DNA of 28,660 nt from an uncultured bacterium (GTDB lineage Bacteria; Cyanobacteriota; Vampirovibrionia; Gastranaerophilales; Gastranaerophilaceae): assembly GCA_937894665.1 (NCBI GenBank), contig CALAWF010000046.1:1-28660 (forward strand), in the 5' to 3' direction. The position numbers and the translations under genes are program-made. Position 1 is the first letter of the stretch; each line of letters opens with the position of its first letter. The notes beneath the pieces are model-generated. The model searched no databases. It had not been told where the DNA came from and saw only the letters and a list, made by a program, of their open reading frames with translations. This document shows, piece by piece, positions 15,827-23,249 of this stretch.

Positions 15827-17065
15827 TTAGTTATATAATGGGTGTTTTTTGCACAAATCAAGAGATTTAGCTCTCAATTCTTTTAGTGCAACTTCATTAT
15901 CTGACGAAAATACCGCAGATGCAATAATTTTTGCAACTTCCTTCATATCTTCTTCTTTAAAACCTCTTGTTGTTACAGCAGGAGTACCCAATCTGATACC
16001 ACTTGTAACAAATGGACTTTGCGGATCATTTGGAACAGTATTTTTGTTAGCAGTGATACCAACTCGTTCTAATACGTTCGCAATATCTTTACCAGTTTTA
16101 CCTGTTTTTCTAAGGTCTAAAGTCATCAAATGGTTTTCTGTCATTCCCCCAACAATATCAAGACCTTCGTCCATCAAACCTTGAGCAAGAGCTTTTGCAT
16201 TTTTTACAATTTGTTCTGCATAAACTTTAAATTCCGGTTTTGATGCTTCTAAAAGTGCAACTGCTTTACCTGCGATAATATGTTCCAAAGGTCCACCTTG
16301 TAATCCTGGGAATACAGCTTTATCAATATCTTTTGCAAACTGTCCTTTGCACATGATAATTCCACCTCTTGGACCTCTTAGAGATTTGTGAGTTGTTGTT
16401 GTAACAAAATCACAATAAGGAGCAGGAGAAGGATGAATTCCAGCCGCAACAAGTCCGGCAATGTGAGCAATATCAGCCAACAACAAAGCACCAACTTCAT
16501 CTGCAATTTCACGGAACTTTTTAAAATCAATAACTTTTGAATAGTTACTAGCTCCGCAAATGATTAATTTTGGCTTATGTTCAATTGCCAATTGGCGAAC
16601 ATTTTCATAATCAATTTCACCATTTTCATTAATTCCATAACTTTTAACATCAAAATACAAACCTGAAAAGTTTACAGGAGAACCGTGAGATAAGTGTCCA
16701 CCATTTGACAAATCCATACTCAAAACTCTATCACCTGGTTTCATAGTTGCCATAAACACTGCCATATTAGCCTGAGCCCCACTGTGAGGTTGAACATTGG
16801 CATGATCCATACCAAATAATCCACAAGCTCTTTTTTGTGCAATTTCTTCAATTACATCAATATGTTCACAACCATTGTAATATCTTTTGTGAGGTTTTCC
16901 TTCTGCGTATTTATTAGTCAAAACGCTTCCACAAGCCTCCATTACAGCTTCAGATGTAAAGTTTTCACTTGCGATAAGTTCGATATTTTCTTGTTGTCTT
17001 TTTAATTCTAATTTAATTTCCTCAGCAACTTGAGGATCTACTTTTTCTATATGCTCTAAATTCAT
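15827..17065 (-). CDS. glyA: Serine hydroxymethyltransferase
   Basis: The 412-residue fold-type I PLP enzyme converts serine and tetrahydrofolate to glycine and 5,10-methylene-tetrahydrofolate. The PLP lysine is Lys227 in VTTTTHKSLRGPRGG. Other hallmarks are IELIASENFTSEAVMEACGS, TNKYAEGKPHKRYYNG and PHSGAQANMAV near the N-terminus. Full length for the family. The ribosome site AAAAGGAG lies about 11 nt before ATG 17065. It sits between a hypothetical gene 62 nt upstream and the WecA-family gene directly downstream on the same strand, so it is expressed in an envelope-related operon. Confidence 0.97.
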   Translation of the reverse strand: MNLEHIEKVDPQVAEEIKLELKRQQENIELIASENFTSEAVMEACGSVLTNKYAEGKPHKRYYNGCEHIDVIEEIAQKRACGLFGMDHANVQPHSGAQANMAVFMATMKPGDRVLSMDLSNGGHLSHGSPVNFSGLYFDVKSYGINENGEIDYENVRQLAIEHKPKLIICGASNYSKVIDFKKFREIADEVGALLLADIAHIAGLVAAGIHPSPAPYCDFVTTTTHKSLRGPRGGIIMCKGQFAKDIDKAVFPGLQGGPLEHIIAGKAVALLEASKPEFKVYAEQIVKNAKALAQGLMDEGLDIVGGMTENHLMTLDLRKTGKTGKDIANVLERVGITANKNTVPNDPQSPFVTSGIRLGTPAVTTRGFKEEDMKEVAKIIASAVFSSDNEVALKELRAKSLDLCKKHPLYN

Positions 17066-17127
17066 GCTCTAAAATACTCCTTTTTATGGATTATATAATT
17101 TCTGAAAAATTTTCGCAAATTGTAAAT

Positions 17128-17745
17128 TTATTTATATTCTTCTAATACTTTTAAAATTATTTCAGGATAAGCCTTAGGAAGAACTATATATTCTTTTGTT
17201 TTTGGATTTACAATACAAGCTCCGGAATAACATTCTGCCGTAGTTTCAACTATATTCATAATTCCCTTCAAATCACCATTTCTTATATCACAAGAAGAGA
17301 CCTCTTCATCCGGTACATCTATTTTAAGTTTCTTCATCACCGCACTAACTTTTGCTTCCGGTCTTGAAATAGTGATAACTTCGTACTTTTCATCCATACC
17401 ACTCTTTGATAACTCTTTTTGAATATTTTTATGAAACTTTTCTGAAACATATTTTATCTTAGAATTTTTTTCATAACCATAGACAAAAACAAGATTCTTT
17501 GCGTAATAAATATTATCAAACAATTTCAATTTTTTTGAATAAGTCAAAACATCCGTTGGAATTTTACGAACATCAACTTGCGACATCTCAAAATTATCTA
17601 ATATATATTGCAACTCTTCTTTAGAAATTCTATCCTCATCTTTAGATTTTACAGGGTTATTTTTAAAAAAATAATATATTCCACAACCCAAGACTCCAAA
17701 AATAACTAACGTTAAAATTAAGATTAAAATTCCTTTTTTCTTCAT
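17128..17745 (-). CDS. Unknown protein with N-terminal membrane anchor or lipoprotein signal
   Basis: The 205-residue protein begins with a lysine-rich stretch and a hydrophobic helix (5-27) containing VLGC (18-21), which could be a lipobox, although the residues after the cysteine (GIYYFF) stay hydrophobic, so a plain membrane anchor is equally likely. The remainder is a soluble, charged domain with two further cysteines late in the chain (ECYSGACIVNPKT) that might form a disulfide. No family was recognised. Its ribosome site TAGGAG overlaps the stop codon of nagZ 9 nt upstream, indicating tight coupling. Its place between nagZ and glyA suggests an envelope role, which is inference. Confidence 0.7.
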   Translation of the reverse strand: MKKKGILILILTLVIFGVLGCGIYYFFKNNPVKSKDEDRISKEELQYILDNFEMSQVDVRKIPTDVLTYSKKLKLFDNIYYAKNLVFVYGYEKNSKIKYVSEKFHKNIQKELSKSGMDEKYEVITISRPEAKVSAVMKKLKIDVPDEEVSSCDIRNGDLKGIMNIVETTAECYSGACIVNPKTKEYIVLPKAYPEIILKVLEEYK

Positions 17746-17754
17746 TCTAAACTC

Positions 17755-18729
17755 CTATTTAAACAAATATTTTTTCTTTAAATTCATTATTTTAGTATAA
17801 GATTTTTCAATTAGATTTTGTAAATTTTCATCTTCTAATGCGATTTTATAAACATTTTCAATTATGTCATAAGTATTTTTATCCGCAAATCGATAGATAA
17901 ATAAATTTATTCCAGCCCGAATTCCCATAAGGCAAGCCTCGACATCTCCGAATTTTGAAACACCTTTCATAACCATATCATCAGAAATTACAACCCCATC
18001 AAAATGTAATTCATTTCGAAGATAATCAATTGCGTTTTTGCTCAAAGATGTAGGAATTTCTTCTTTTTCAAAGCAAGTACAATGCAAATGAGCAACCATA
18101 ACCATATCAATCCCATTTTTTACGGATTCTTTGAAGGGTTTTATATGAGTTTGTTTCATTTCTTCAAGTGATAAAGAAATCTTTGGAAGAGTCAAATGGC
18201 TATCGGCGTTAGCATCACCATGACCAGGAAAATGTTTTACACAAGGAATTATCCCAAAAGATTTATAAATCTTTGAAACAATTTTTTCACCCTTAATCAC
18301 ATCTTCAGGATTAGAAGAAAATGCACGCTCTCCAATAATCGGATTATTTGGATTTGTATTTGTATCAATACAAGGTGCAAAATTCAAATTTATCCCGTAG
18401 CTTTTCAATTCTTTTGCAATTTCTTTAGTCTGATTAGCTAAAAATTCTTCACCTTTTTCATAGGCAAATTTTGCAGATAAATATTTTTTACCATTATGAA
18501 TATTTTCAGTTCTTTCAACCCTTCCGCCTTCTTCATCAATCGACAAAAATGGTGGAATTACTGAATCTTTTTTTATATCAGCAATAAGGGTTTTAAACTG
18601 TCCTACAGACTGAATATCTTTTGTAAAAAATATTATTCCGCCTAATCCGTTTTGCAATGCAGTACTGGCATATTCACCCGTACCGAGAATAAACATTTGA
18701 TATAATTTTTCTTTTAAAGATATAGCCAT
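17755..18729 (-). CDS. nagZ: Beta-N-acetylhexosaminidase, glycoside hydrolase family 3 (NagZ-like)
   Basis: The 324-residue protein is a single-domain GH3 enzyme. The substrate loop KHFPGHGDANADSH (165-178) carries the Asp176/His178 dyad used as acid/base in NagZ, and the nucleophile is Asp250 in VISDDMVMKG. FLSIDEEGGRVER (61-73) is also characteristic. NagZ removes N-acetylglucosamine from muropeptides or peptidoglycan fragments during recycling. No signal peptide is seen, so it should be cytoplasmic as in Gram-negative bacteria. Start ATG 18729 is one base after the stop of the upstream gene, behind GAAGG. The GH3 assignment is firm; peptidoglycan as substrate is inferred. Confidence 0.92.
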   Translation of the reverse strand: MAISLKEKLYQMFILGTGEYASTALQNGLGGIIFFTKDIQSVGQFKTLIADIKKDSVIPPFLSIDEEGGRVERTENIHNGKKYLSAKFAYEKGEEFLANQTKEIAKELKSYGINLNFAPCIDTNTNPNNPIIGERAFSSNPEDVIKGEKIVSKIYKSFGIIPCVKHFPGHGDANADSHLTLPKISLSLEEMKQTHIKPFKESVKNGIDMVMVAHLHCTCFEKEEIPTSLSKNAIDYLRNELHFDGVVISDDMVMKGVSKFGDVEACLMGIRAGINLFIYRFADKNTYDIIENVYKIALEDENLQNLIEKSYTKIMNLKKKYLFK

Positions 18730-18730
18730 C

Positions 18731-19330
18731 TTAACCTTCGTAAATTAAACTAAACATTGGCAACAAATCCAAAAGTTTTCCGGTCTTGATAACTTCTTGA
18801 ATTTTTTCGTGAATTTGTTCTAAAGATTTTTCATCCGGAGTTTTAATCCCTCGTGGTAATTGCACATCACCTGTGGTTTTTGTGCTTACAAAACCACAAT
18901 TCAATGTCAAAAATTCCTTATAAACTTCCAAAATTTTCACATGAATTTCATCATATTTGTATTCTTTGCCAAGATAATATTTTGAATCTTTGTTTAATTT
19001 TTCAAAAAACGAAATTGAAAAATCTGCTTCTTCTACAGTTTCGGCTTCGTCATAAGTTCCGCCAATACAAGGATTGCCTTCGATTTCAATATTATCACCA
19101 AGAGATTTGATATATACTGCCCACAAAAGACTTCCCAAACAAAAACCTACATTGTTATCTGACATTCTAACAAGTTGAGGGAACAACATTTTGAACTTCA
19201 TTTTTCTTTGATTCAAATTTTTGAATTGATTTATTTGAGCATAAATATATTCTGAACTCATCGATAAAATTGTTGTATGTTGTGCATATCCGGGATCGAA
19301 TAATACTGAATTAACTTTAGTTTGTGTCAT
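18731..19330 (-). CDS. Unknown soluble protein
   Basis: This 199-residue protein has no signal peptide, membrane helix or catalytic motif that I recognise. It is acidic to neutral and probably mixed alpha/beta; features such as SLLWAVYIKSLGDNIEIEG and VQLPRGIKTPDEKSLEQIHE gave no family match. ATG 19330 follows the stop of the esterase-like gene by 5 nt, with AGAGG about 10 nt upstream, and its own stop is one base before nagZ, so it belongs firmly to the operon. Function unknown. Confidence 0.7.
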   Translation of the reverse strand: MTQTKVNSVLFDPGYAQHTTILSMSSEYIYAQINQFKNLNQRKMKFKMLFPQLVRMSDNNVGFCLGSLLWAVYIKSLGDNIEIEGNPCIGGTYDEAETVEEADFSISFFEKLNKDSKYYLGKEYKYDEIHVKILEVYKEFLTLNCGFVSTKTTGDVQLPRGIKTPDEKSLEQIHEKIQEVIKTGKLLDLLPMFSLIYEG

Positions 19331-19335
19331 TTTAA

Positions 19336-20526
19336 TTATACCTCTGACTTTTTACTTTTCTTTTTTAAAACCTTATTTTGATATTTTTCATCATACTGAA
19401 ATTTTGTGCCATTGACAAATGCCTTAACAACCCCTTTTGCAAATGTTCCACGAGCTGTCCAATATGAAGTGTGTGCCAAAAACGCTGAACGTTTTGACCA
19501 AACGCTGGAGTAATCATAAATTACACCGGTTGGATTTTCAATTTGAAGTCCAAGTAAATTTTCAATTTGACTATTTGTCAAATTTTTACTTGAAGGAAAA
19601 CCTAGCGGATCTTCTCTAAAATTAACAGTTAAAAAATAAATTCCATTTTCTAAAACATATTTTACTAAATACTTGTTATAAAAAGTGAAATCATAATTTT
19701 TATCCGCCATATCCGAATAGAAAAGAGGAACAGGACTTGCAAAATTCACAACCCCCTTAACATGGTCTTTAGGGGCACAATATTTATCTGTCATTTCATC
19801 CATTTGCAAATAATTTTTTCTCAATAATTCAGGATTTTGGTTAAGAACTAAATGCCCTGAATTTGACATAACACCAATATTTCCCTTGTCATACGACAAA
19901 GCTGAAATGCAAGTATCTTTCTTTGGATTTGCTTCTACAAATTTTTGAGTTTCTTCATCAGCATTCAAAGCCTTAAATAATTGAGCCATATTTACATAAG
20001 GCATTTTGTATAATAAGTATTGATAAGTTACAAACGAACCGGCAGAATACCCAAACAAAATTACATTTTGCCCCTGACTAGCATTAGATTTTACATCGTC
20101 ATTCAAGTCATCCAAAATTGGCAGCATATTATGAGTTTTTTGAACCCAAATTGCATCGTGCATAAATTGGGTTAACAAACTACGAACTTCATAAGCCAAA
20201 GTTGAACTATAAGCCTTTGAAATATTTATTCTTTCTTTTACAAAATCCAAATCAGTTTTGCTATCATAACCCCAGAAAAATATTTGAGGTTTTTCTTCAA
20301 TAACTAATTTGTTTTCTTTTGACCATTTTTTAATGGTTGAATTGTTTTCAAACTTTTTTTTCATCACGGGATGAAGTTTGTTCACACCTTTGATATACCA
20401 ATCTTTCATCTTGGTATCATTGTTATTTGAACCGTTAATATACAAAAACGTTAGGTTTGTATCTTGAGCAAACGCCCCAAGCTGTAATGTCGCAATTAAT
20501 AATAGTGTAGTTAAAATCTTTTTCAT
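19336..20526 (-). CDS. Secreted alpha/beta-hydrolase-like (lipase/esterase) protein, unknown substrate
   Basis: From ATG 20526 the protein has 396 residues and a clear signal peptide: MKKILTTLLLIATLQLGAFA, with likely cleavage after AFA. The mature part contains an FLYINGSN strand-loop (oxyanion-like) and a nucleophile elbow VILFGYSAGSFV with Ser161 in GYSAG, typical of lipases and esterases. The acid and histidine of the triad cannot be placed with certainty. An upstream in-frame ATG at 20544 lies inside the predicted -10 element, so it would not be transcribed from that promoter; ATG 20526 is chosen. No Shine-Dalgarno is present. It heads the six-gene operon that continues through nagZ and glyA to the WecA-family gene, so an envelope lipid or polymer could be its target, which is speculation. 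Confidence 0.75.
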   Translation of the reverse strand: MKKILTTLLLIATLQLGAFAQDTNLTFLYINGSNNNDTKMKDWYIKGVNKLHPVMKKKFENNSTIKKWSKENKLVIEEKPQIFFWGYDSKTDLDFVKERINISKAYSSTLAYEVRSLLTQFMHDAIWVQKTHNMLPILDDLNDDVKSNASQGQNVILFGYSAGSFVTYQYLLYKMPYVNMAQLFKALNADEETQKFVEANPKKDTCISALSYDKGNIGVMSNSGHLVLNQNPELLRKNYLQMDEMTDKYCAPKDHVKGVVNFASPVPLFYSDMADKNYDFTFYNKYLVKYVLENGIYFLTVNFREDPLGFPSSKNLTNSQIENLLGLQIENPTGVIYDYSSVWSKRSAFLAHTSYWTARGTFAKGVVKAFVNGTKFQYDEKYQNKVLKKKSKKSEV

Positions 20527-20534
20527 AATAATAG

Positions 20535-20543
20535 ATTTTAGCA
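20535..20543 (-). promoter_or_regulatory. Extended -10 promoter of the esterase-nagZ-glyA-wecA operon
   Basis: On the minus strand TGC (20543-20541) plus TAAAAT (20540-20535) forms an extended -10, with TTAAAA about 17 nt farther upstream. Only 8 nt separate it from ATG 20526, so the mRNA would be leaderless or nearly so. It overlaps the 33-bp gap after the prepilin gene. Confidence 0.45.
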
Positions 20544-20559
20544 TAAAATCTGAAAGATT

Positions 20560-21304
20560 TTAATTAGCAGTTCGTAAAACATACCTTCCCGCAGCGGTAG
20601 CAGGTTCAACAATCCCATCATGCAATCTTACAGGAAAAATATCTGTCATGTATTTTATGTCATTTTTAACTACACAAGAGCTAGAATTTAAAGAATTTGT
20701 GCCACTAGAACAACTAACTTCTGTATTTGGTAATTGAACCCCATTTACGTCAATAAAACCATAACAATCTGAAAGATTAAAATCTTGCCCCGTTAAATAC
20801 ACCGACTTCAATGACTCTCCCAATGGCATAGAACAGGCATTTACCCTTCCTAAGCCAGTATAAAATGCAAAAATTGTACCATCTGATAAGATATATCCTC
20901 TATAAGATGAAGAATTGGGGCTTCCTAGACCTTTTAAATAAGAACTTGTAATGCTATAATTTTTAGAATCTCCAACCTTTAAATCTGAAAGTTTATTCAC
21001 GAAGGTTGCACCGGTTAATGTTCCATTTAATAATGCACAAATAGTTTGGATATTTTCAGGATTATCCAATGCACCATTTGAACTACAACCACCTTCTAGC
21101 CCCGCAAAATCAAAACCATATTGACCTTGGCTCATTTTGGCAGCTTGACTGATTGTTGAAATCGTCTTTTTCAATCTTGAACGGTATTGTTGTTCTCGAG
21201 TATTAGCAACAAGTGTTGGGATTGTCATTGCCGCAACAACTCCAATTATTCCTAATGTAATCAAAACTTCCGCTAGCGTAAATGCTTTTTTTCAATCCTC
21301 TCAC
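20560..21304 (-). CDS. Prepilin-like protein with a +1 frameshift in an A7 tract next to the start
   Basis: The body from codon 21264 onward is a complete 234-residue prepilin frame: MITLGIIGVVAAMTIPTLVA, six cysteines (in GGCSS, TICALL, ACSMP, DCYGF, VSCSSG, SCVVKN) and the family tail ATAAGRYVLRTAN. The missing leader is present in the DNA: with one A fewer it would read MRGLKKAFTLAEVLITLG from GTG 21304, which has AGGAGG (21316-21311) 6 nt upstream. The actual A7 run (21292-21286) puts that start out of frame, so the signal peptide and the body are separated; the start frame ends after 33 codons. The paralogue at 23176 has A6 here. It is either phase-variable, a young pseudogene or an assembly error. 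Without the leader the protein could not be processed as a prepilin. Confidence 0.85.
21286..21292. repeat. Homopolymer tract (T7/A7) causing the prepilin frameshift
   Basis: Seven T on the plus strand, seven A in the gene's sense strand, directly after codon 4 from GTG 21304. Six A restores the reading frame; eight A does not. It is a classic site for slipped-strand or polymerase slippage. Confidence 0.75.
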
Positions 21305-21356
21305 TTGAAACCTCCTATGTTAATTTATTAAACAATATATTGATTTATATGTCATG

Positions 21357-21408
21357 ATGTTAGCCTATTAGTCAATATTTGTCAATTATAAATTTATGCC
21401 TTTAAAAT
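21357..21408. promoter_or_regulatory. Back-to-back promoters of a prepilin gene and its XRE neighbour
   Basis: Plus strand: TTGTCA (21379-21384), 18 nt, TAAAAT (21403-21408), pointing to ATG 21416 only 7 nt on. Minus strand: TTGACA (21385-21380), 17 nt, TAACAT (21362-21357), pointing to the prepilin gene. The two -35 boxes share the same seven bases. A second GTCAAT copy lies 10 bp to the left, one helical turn away. Confidence 0.55.
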
Positions 21409-21415
21409 TAAAAAT

Positions 21416-21625
21416 ATGATAAAAATAAGACTTAGAGAGTTAATGTGGGAACGAAATATTACAGCAGTCCAAATCCAAAAAGAAACAGGGATTAATGCAG
21501 CAACAATTTCCCGAATTATCAACGGAAAACACAATAATTTAGGGCTTGATATGATTGACAAATTATGCGGAGTGTTAGATTGCAAAATACAAGATTTATT
21601 AAGCTATGAACGACTTAACAAATAA
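21416..21625 (+). CDS. Small Cro/C1-type helix-turn-helix regulator
   Basis: The 69-residue protein is almost entirely a helix-turn-helix domain: IRLRELMWERNITAVQIQKE, then TGINAATISRIINGKHNNLG as the recognition-helix region, then LDMIDKLCGVLDCKIQDLL. It resembles the short Cro-like regulators found alone in many genomes. It has no Shine-Dalgarno; ATG 21416 begins 7 nt after a -10 (TAAAAT), so a leaderless mRNA is predicted. It is divergent from the frameshifted prepilin gene, sharing a -35 region, and convergent with the next prepilin gene, whose end is 3 nt past its stop. Regulation of the pilin promoter is inferred. Confidence 0.82.
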   Translation: MIKIRLRELMWERNITAVQIQKETGINAATISRIINGKHNNLGLDMIDKLCGVLDCKIQDLLSYERLNK

Positions 21626-21628
21626 TGA

Positions 21629-22333
21629 TTATTTAGCAGTCCTCACAACATATCTTCCTGCAGCCGTAGCCGGTTCTACAATTCCATCATAAATTCTTAC
21701 AGGGAAAATATCCGTCATATATATTGCTTCATTCCTTACAACACAAGACGTTTCTGCTAAAGAGTTTACTCCACTCGTACAATTTATTTCTTTATTAGGA
21801 ACTCTAACCCCATTTACGTCAATAAAACCTACGCAATTAGAAGTTTCAAACTCAGGATCTAAACGCCCAGGGCAACCATTATTACCCCCAAGATTTTTAT
21901 AAAAAGCAAAAATTGTTCCATCCGCTAAAATATAAGCGTGATAATCAGCAGCATCTCCATAGCCTAAAGAGCTTAAATATGGACTTTTAATACTATATTT
22001 GGCAGAATCGTCCGGAATATTCAAATCAGACATTTTATCTATATATGTTCCGCCGGAAAGTGTTCCATTTAGCATTGAACAAATTGAGCGAATATTTTCA
22101 GGATGGTCAGATTGCCCATTCTGACATGCTTCATCTATCTCTGAAAAATCAAATCCATACATTCCATGGCTCATTCTTGCCGCTTGGCTAACTGTTGCCA
22201 TAGTCTTTTTTAATTTTGCACTATATTGACGACCTCTGGTATTCGAAACAAGAACAGGAACAGTCAATGCTGCAACAATACCTATTACCCCCAAGGTAAT
22301 CAATACTTCTGCTAAAGTAAATGCCTTTCTCAA
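21629..22333 (-). CDS. Prepilin-like protein, six-cysteine family (intact)
   Basis: The 234-residue protein starts at TTG 22333, with AAAGGAG 7 nt upstream. Its leader is MRKA, with cleavage before FTLAE (Glu9 is +5), then a hydrophobic helix to about residue 30. Cysteines lie at 70, 85, 154, 167, 185 and 197, in register with the paralogues, suggesting up to three disulfides. Conserved blocks are HPENIRSICSMLNGTLSGGT, YILADGTIFAFYKNLGG, CVGFIDVNGVRVPN and the tail DGIVEPATAAGRYVVRTAK; the stretches between vary. It should be a pilus or pseudopilus subunit processed by a prepilin peptidase. Its own promoter (22372-22400) is nearly the same as that of the gene upstream, 99 nt away. Confidence 0.92.
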   Translation of the reverse strand: MRKAFTLAEVLITLGVIGIVAALTVPVLVSNTRGRQYSAKLKKTMATVSQAARMSHGMYGFDFSEIDEACQNGQSDHPENIRSICSMLNGTLSGGTYIDKMSDLNIPDDSAKYSIKSPYLSSLGYGDAADYHAYILADGTIFAFYKNLGGNNGCPGRLDPEFETSNCVGFIDVNGVRVPNKEINCTSGVNSLAETSCVVRNEAIYMTDIFPVRIYDGIVEPATAAGRYVVRTAK

Positions 22334-22371
22334 TCAAAACTCCTTTATAATAAACAATCTATATTATTAAT

Positions 22372-22400
22372 ATTATTATTGTTATTTTAGCTTATGTCAA
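22372..22400 (-). promoter_or_regulatory. Promoter of the middle prepilin gene
   Basis: On the minus strand TTGACA (22400-22395), a 17-nt spacer, AATAAT (22377-22372). The stretch TTGACATAA...AACAATAATA...TATTAA is shared with the promoter at 23221-23249. Confidence 0.65.
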
Positions 22401-22432
22401 GGGTATTACGTTTATTCAATTGAAAAGATTGT

Positions 22433-23176
22433 TTATTTAGCAGTTCGTAAAACATATCTTCCTGCGGCAGTCGTAGGTTCAACAACTCCATCATGAAATC
22501 TTATAGGAAAAATATCCGTCAAATATTTAGAATCATTTTTCACAACACACGTATCAGAAGCAAGAGAATTAGAACCTGATGAACAAGAAACTTCTTTATT
22601 GGGAGGATTAGTACCATTAACATCAATAAATCCATAACAGTTTGACAAAACAGATACAGAACCAGAAGAAACATATGTATCTTTTAAAGTTTCACCTAAT
22701 GCTAACTCACATGGAAACATTCCCAAATTATGATGAAAAGCAATAATTGTTCCATCTGATAAGACATAAGCATGAGCATTTTGCAAATCTTTCGTTGTAA
22801 ATTGATTGACATATGGAGAATAAATCTCATATTTATCCTTATGCTTTATATTTCCTAATGGAATATCGGAGGCTTTGTCATAATACGTTGCACCGGTTAA
22901 AGTACCATTGAGCAAGGCACAGATACTATGAACATTTTCGGGGTTTTCTTTTTCTGCATTTGTTCCACATTGAGAATCAATTCCGGCATAATCAAAATCA
23001 TATTGAGATTGGCTCATTCTCGCAGCTTGGCTTAGAGTTGAAATCGTCTTTTTCAGCTTTGAACGGTATTGTTGTCCTCTCGTATTGGCAACAAGTGTTG
23101 GGATTGTCATTGCTGCAACAACACCTATTGTACCCAACGTAATCAAGACTTCTGCCAACGTAAATGCTTTTTTCAA
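22433..23176 (-). CDS. Prepilin-like protein, six-cysteine family (intact)
   Basis: TTG 23176 is the best start: AAAAAGGAG lies about 7 nt upstream, giving 247 residues opening with MKKAFTLAEVLITLG; a longer reading from ATG 23203 would include the ribosome site. The cleavage site is before Phe, with Glu at +5. Six cysteines (in SQCGTN, SICALL, FPCELA, NCYGF, VSCSSG, TCVVKN) match the paralogues, as does the tail TAAGRYVLRTAK. The A tract after the start is A6, which keeps the frame, unlike the gene at 21304. It is divergent from the XRE gene at 23243 and 99 nt upstream of the next prepilin gene on the same strand. Predicted role: pilin or pseudopilin. Confidence 0.92.
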   Translation of the reverse strand: MKKAFTLAEVLITLGTIGVVAAMTIPTLVANTRGQQYRSKLKKTISTLSQAARMSQSQYDFDYAGIDSQCGTNAEKENPENVHSICALLNGTLTGATYYDKASDIPLGNIKHKDKYEIYSPYVNQFTTKDLQNAHAYVLSDGTIIAFHHNLGMFPCELALGETLKDTYVSSGSVSVLSNCYGFIDVNGTNPPNKEVSCSSGSNSLASDTCVVKNDSKYLTDIFPIRFHDGVVEPTTAAGRYVLRTAK

Positions 23177-23220
23177 GATAAACTCCTTTTTGTAATGTAT
23201 CATCTTACATATTTGTTAAT

Positions 23221-23249
23221 ATTATTGTTGCAAAATGAATTTATGTCAA
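23221..23249 (-). promoter_or_regulatory. Promoter of the right prepilin gene, overlapping the XRE start codon
   Basis: On the minus strand TTGACA (23249-23244), a 17-nt spacer and AATAAT (23226-23221), the same layout as at 22372-22400. The -35 box occupies the second to third codons of the divergent XRE gene starting at 23243. A short ATGTA-N6-TACAT dyad (23195-23210) lies just after the predicted start point. Confidence 0.65.

Noticed and set aside
20544..20546. Upstream in-frame ATG of the esterase-like gene
   Set aside because: It lies inside the predicted extended -10 and has no ribosome site, while ATG 20526 starts a clean signal peptide.
23069..23242. Upstream extension of the XRE frame at 23243
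   Set aside because: The extension is antisense to the prepilin start, is rich in cysteine by chance, and no regulator of this type has such a leader.
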